Assembly: GCF_000224145.3 (NCBI RefSeq)
Contig: NW_004190427.2
Span: forward strand, 254,857-318,856
Origin: Ciona intestinalis
Taxonomy: Eukaryota; Chordata; Ascidiacea; Phlebobranchia; Cionidae
Direction: 5' to 3'
Length of the DNA: 64,000 bases
The position numbers and the translations under genes are program-made. Under the pieces are notes generated by a model. The model was not told the DNA's origin. It did no database searches and saw nothing but the letters and a program-made list of their open reading frames with translations. Positions 60,220-64,000 of the stretch are shown here, one piece after another. Every line of letters starts with the position of its first letter. Position 1 is the first letter of the stretch.

Positions 60220-63200
60220 CTAAAAACAAATTCTTATAAGGAATGAAAACTATTTATACTTGCATGGCGTTTTTGACAACTGATAAAAAACTCTAGGTTG
60301 GAGAAATTGTCATTAGGTGTCTTAGGCAAGGCCCATTCCCCTACAGTTGTGGCAGCGTCAAGCCCCAAAGCTCAAGCCCAAATCTTTGATTTTTAACAAG
60401 GCTGCCATGTTGCTGTACGCCTAACATTACCTTTTATCAGTTTACTAAGCCCAGTGAAAAAAGAAGCCTCAGTTATTGCCATTCACAAAACTCTTCCACG
60501 ATGTATTCATACTATAGCCTATAACCCATGACCATTAACAGTTTATAAAATAAACTTTGCGTTCCTGAATTTTGGAAATTGTCCCGCTGAAATTTGTGAC
60601 TTACCAGCGAATTCACAAGAAAAACTACCATTGTAATTTGTGCATATTGTATGAAGTGGACAGTTATGAACACCTGTTACGCATTCATCAATATCTGTGC
60701 ATGATACACCATCACCAGTAAACCCAGTATTGCAAGTACATGTAAAACTTCCAATTGTGTTGGTACAAGTAGCATTTGCATGACAGTTGTTTGTACCCAA
60801 TGTGCATTCACCAATATCTGTACATGATACGCCATCACCAGTAAACCCAGTATTGCAAGTACATGTAAAACTTCCAACTGTGTTGGTACAAATAGCATTT
60901 GCATGACAGTTGTGTGTACCCAATGTGCATTCATCAATATCTGTACATGATACACCATCGCCAGTAAACCCAGTATTGCAAGTACATGTAAAACTTCCAA
61001 TTGTGTTGGTACAATTAGCATTTACATGACAGTTGTGTGTACCCAATGTGCATTCATCAATATCTGTACATGATACACCATACAACAGATATATCCCCAC
61101 ATTGTCCCATCCATATATGCAAACATACCTGCTGCTACACTGGCATTTCCACTTGCAGTGGCATTAAGTCCATTAGCTAATCTTACAGTTGCTTCAATTT
61201 GCACATGAACAAAATCACCTTGTTTAATTGTAGAGGTAGTGGGAACAAAGACCTAAAAATAATTAGTTTAAGTAACTACATTCAAGTTAAATATTAGATT
61301 TTAAAAGCTAATAATATTACATTGTCTAACAGATGTTTTAGAAAACATCAACTTTAAAATTAAGCAAAGGGGTAAATCAAACCTGATAAGATGGTGAACT
61401 GTCCAGATCAGATTGAGCAAGTGTTGCTGTGTTTGTTCCAACTGTCACTGAATACTGAGTTGCTCGAGCAAGAGATGCTGGAAGAACCACGTTGATTCCT
61501 TCCGATGTTATAACAGCTGATGATACTGAAGATGGTGGTAGGACAGGTGCTGTTAAATATACATGATACTGTTTGTTTTTGAAGTAATACCCGTTACGTG
61601 TTCAGTTCATGGATACACACACCAACATAAAAAAGCATTGTGTCTAAACAGTGTATACATTACAGATGCCAACAAGTTTATGCAGGTCTAACATTAAGCA
61701 TTTAATAATTCGTACTTTGACTGAGCAAAATATTTGAAATAATTTCTTCATGGGCAACTGTCGATGCTTATACGCTTAGACATGTGAATAAGTATGTTAT
61801 CTTACTGTTACATTAGGCTTTATTTCAATAGCAATGAACAGTTGCCAGCNNNNNNNNNNNNNNNNNNNNNNNNNNNNNNNNNNNNNNNNNNNNNNNNNNN
61901 NNNNNNNNNNNNNNNNNNNNNNNNNNNNNNNNNNNNNNNNNNNNNNNNNNNNNNNNNNNNNNNNNNNNNNNNNNNNNNNNNNNNNNNNNNNNNNNNNNNN
62001 NNNNNNNNNNNNNNNNNNNNNNNNNNNNNNNNNNNNNNNNNNNNNNNNNNNNNNNNNNNNNNNNNNNNNNNNNNNNNNNNNNNNNNNNNNNNNNNNNNNN
62101 NNNNNNNNNNNNNNNNNNNNNNNNNNNNNNNNNNNNNNNNNNNNNNNNNNNNNNNNNNNNNNNNNNNNNNNNNNNNNNNNNNNNNNNNNNNNNNNNNNNN
62201 NNNNNNNNNNNNNNNNNNNNNNNNNNNNNNNNNNNNNNNNNNNNNNNNNNNNNNNNNNNNNNNNNNNNNNNNNNNNNNNNNNNNNNNNNNNNNNNNNNNN
62301 NNNNNNNNNNNNNNNNNNNNNNNNNNNNNNNNNNNNNNNNNNNNNNNNNGATACTCTTGCCCTCAGTGTGTGTGGAGTGTTTGGGTTGAGGGGTGTATAC
62401 TAAGAATAAACACACATGTTTATGAGTTTTCTTTTTAAATAACAAAGCGCTTAAATAACTTGTAACTTGCATGCTCTATCCTTGGCGGCCAGAAAACTAC
62501 ATTCTTTATAGCACATGTGTCCTGTTCGATACACTTGCAAGCTTACGAGTTACCACATATGTAAAATTGTATATATTCTGTTTGGTTGACAATTAAGACC
62601 ACTCATTAGTGACTACAGGGTTGTAGCAATTGCCATTAAGTAAAGATCACAAAACAGTAGCAGTGACAAACCTTAAACCCATCACCTATGATTAAAGATA
62701 GGTGCGCTAACCAATATGCAACTGTGTTCTAAATGCTTGCTATTTTTTTATGTTATGTTTGAAATTTATGTATCGCAAAAATATACTGTAATTGAAAACC
62801 TACATAGCCACATAGGATGTATTTGAAGGAACACCAGTTGGAACAGAGATGATCCTTGATGTCCCTGTAATTGTGTCATTAACCTCAACCTCCCATGCTG
62901 TTGCTCCCGGAGTTTCTTCCAGGAAGATGGTGATGAAAGTTGGAGTGGTAATCACGTTCAGAATCCTTGAACCATCCGGAGCTAAATTATATATTCATAC
63001 TTTTGATTATCAAACATGAAATGATTGTACAAGAACATTTTTAATCTAGTTAATGTAAAAATTCATACACACCTGTTCTGGCATAAGGGCCCGTTTTAGT
63101 TGTGTAATTACTTGCTGTGTTCTTTCCATCAAGAGCTCTTACTTGAACAATGTAGTTTCTATTGCTTTTTCTGCTTTTAACCTAAAGTTAATAGACAGAT

Positions 63201-63687
63201 TACAGTAAAGTCTGTAAAACTTTATGGGAAAAATATATTATGTTAACTAATTATAATTGCAACATAAAGTTATATTTATGTAAATTTGATAACTGTCATA
63301 AAAAACACCAGAAGTCTGGTAGGTACAAAAAGTAAAAACACCGATGCTTCTACGTGACTAACGCACGTAACATTCTAATTGGAAAAACCCGGGATTGCAG
63401 TGAAGCACAAATTATTTGCACGCGAATACGAAAACTTACCACTCCCGTATTGTTGTGTTTTGGTGAACCACACTACATTTACATACGAAATGTCAAAAAC
63501 TAAAACGGGGCAATTACCTCATACGATTGTCTTGCGTTGCTAGAAGCTCGAATTTTAAATATATCAGAATCTGACGAGTCATGCTGGGCCGTTACCTTCA
63601 CTTGGTAACTTGCAGCGATTGGTACGCCATTGAAACTCACTGTAAACCCAGTAGATCCCACTTTGTCCACGCTGATGTTCTCTGGCG
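59939..63687 (-). CDS. FN3/EGF protein with soluble C-terminus (module A, 5' end outside window)
   Basis: Exons 63518-63687, 63073-63181, 62804-62981, a gap-cut exon at 62350-62399, 61383-61549, 61129-61252, 60605-61063 and 59939-60219. The order matches gene B: two FN3-type domains, the APVLPPSS module, then EGF repeats (four here). The last exon encodes 93 residues ([15 protein letters not shown] to AYFNPPV) and stops without a membrane segment. That predicts a secreted product unless an alternative exon is used. Exons equivalent to gene B 56485-56787, 55731-55948 and 55362-55562 are not seen and may lie in the 500-N gap. The signal-peptide exon is to the right of the window. Confidence 0.65.
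60285..60420 (-). mobile_element. SINE fragment in module A intron
   Basis: GGTTGGAGAAATTGTCATTAGGTGTCTTAGGCAAGG corresponds to the SINE body, much decayed. Confidence 0.4.
60605..61063 (-). CDS. Module A exon with four EGF repeats
   Basis: 459 nt, phase 1 to 1, all in frame. Units 1-3 are nearly identical to gene B units; the fourth ([19 protein letters not shown]) is divergent and cut short before donor GCTG|GTAAGT. The acceptor CATGTACAG is itself the V-S-C-T part of a repeat unit, lying only 65 bp after the previous exon. Confidence 0.78.
61129..61549 (-). CDS. Module A exons 61383-61549 and 61129-61252
   Basis: [18 protein letters not shown] to SPSYQ, then [18 protein letters not shown] to NASVAAG. 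The first differs from the gene B copy at only a few positions, indicating recent duplication or gene conversion. Confidence 0.72.
61850..62349. other. Assembly gap (500 N)
   Basis: Exactly 500 N, probably a placeholder length. It cuts an FN3 exon of module A. Confidence 0.99.
62350..62399 (-). CDS. Module A exon interrupted by gap, frame off by one
   Basis: It matches the first 49 bases of gene B exon 56862-56983, but a base is missing at its acceptor end (TATACACCCC against CATAACGCCCC). Joined to the preceding exon the frame breaks. It may be a sequence error at the gap edge. Confidence 0.4.
62478..62730 (-). mobile_element. SINE copy, diverged
   Basis: CTTGGCGGCCAGAAAACTACA, GCTTACGAGTTACCACATATG and AGGTGCGCTAACCA match the 3', middle and tRNA-like parts of the SINE. 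It lies in a module A intron. Confidence 0.55.
62804..63687 (-). CDS. Module A FN3-like exons (63518-63687, 63073-63181, 62804-62981)
   Basis: [19 protein letters not shown]...SYQVKVTAQ, then [13 protein letters not shown]...YARTG, then [16 protein letters not shown]. All splice sites and phases match the gene B paralogues. The third exon is nearly identical at DNA level; the first two are diverged. Confidence 0.72.
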
Positions 63688-63921
63688 CTACAACGCGTTT
63701 AGGTTATTCGAGCCAATATATCTACCATAGCAGTCACGATAATTTACTGAAACGTTTTGTAAGTAGGCCTAACATAAATGTGAGTGGGCCTAGCATAAAA
63801 TTTCTCCGTTGATTAGTATACGAATTGACATATTTTTATTAGAAGCAGCTATTCCGTTTAAATATCGAGATAGTAAACCTCGTTGCGTCCAACGTAAACT
63901 TAGCAATGCAAACTCTTTTTG

Positions 63922-64000
63922 CTATTGTAGGGTTGGGGAAGACGGGACACCTTTAGCACATGATACCCAAGTATTCTGATTGCGTTAAAAGTGGTCTATG
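63922..64000. mobile_element. MITE copy cut by window end
   Basis: TTGTAGGGTTGGGGAAGACGGGACACC and the start of the core, running off the window. Confidence 0.65.

Noticed and set aside
61794..62472. ORFs across the 500-N gap
   Set aside because: Artefacts of reading N as open codons.

Overview
The window looks like genomic DNA of an ascidian tunicate, most likely Ciona. Three things point there: a compact chordate gene layout, a two-coding-exon Myc gene, and many copies of a short terminal-inverted-repeat element plus a tRNA-derived SINE of the kind known from Ciona. I could not search a database, so species and family names rest on recognised motifs. Exons were assembled by hand from acceptor and donor sites, reading-frame continuity and phase agreement.

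Layout. (1) 62-3004, plus strand: the 3' part of an unrecognised gene, six exons with matching phases, ending in a proline-rich and acidic tail. (2) 3005-22590: intergenic DNA with several MITEs, one full SINE, CREB/ATF-type palindromes and an E2F/E-box/E2F cluster, but no gene I can support. (3) 22591-37505, minus strand: a complete Myc gene (681 aa) split by a 12.9-kb intron. Directly upstream on the same strand is a 111-codon ORF for a small protein with a signal peptide and a hydrophobic C-terminus. Its stop lies 7 nt before the Myc ATG, which suggests a trans-spliced operon. (4) 37849-49138: intergenic DNA with E2F-type sites and two MITEs. (5) 49139 to beyond 63687, minus strand: a tandem cluster of secreted or membrane proteins built from fibronectin-III-like modules and calcium-binding EGF repeats, almost all on phase-1 exons. 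Module A (59939-63687, 5' end outside the window) ends in a soluble tail. Gene B (52324-58987) has a signal-peptide exon, FN3-like exons, about twelve EGF repeats and a GPI-like or membrane tail. Module C (49139-51416) has four EGF repeats, a cysteine-rich region, a transmembrane helix and a cytoplasmic tail, and may be an alternative 3' end of gene B. Assembly gaps lie at 51924-51973 and 61850-62349.

The Myc neighbourhood (17.8-42.4 kb) has no recognisable mobile element and is visibly richer in GC and CpG than the flanks. Elements recur throughout the rest of the window, including inside the EGF-gene introns. The points most worth a second look are the Myc dicistron with its long C-terminal extension, the palindromic E2F-CACGTG-E2F cluster, and the EGF array, where single-base frameshifts fall at one position of the repeat and each unit carries a potential splice acceptor in the same phase.
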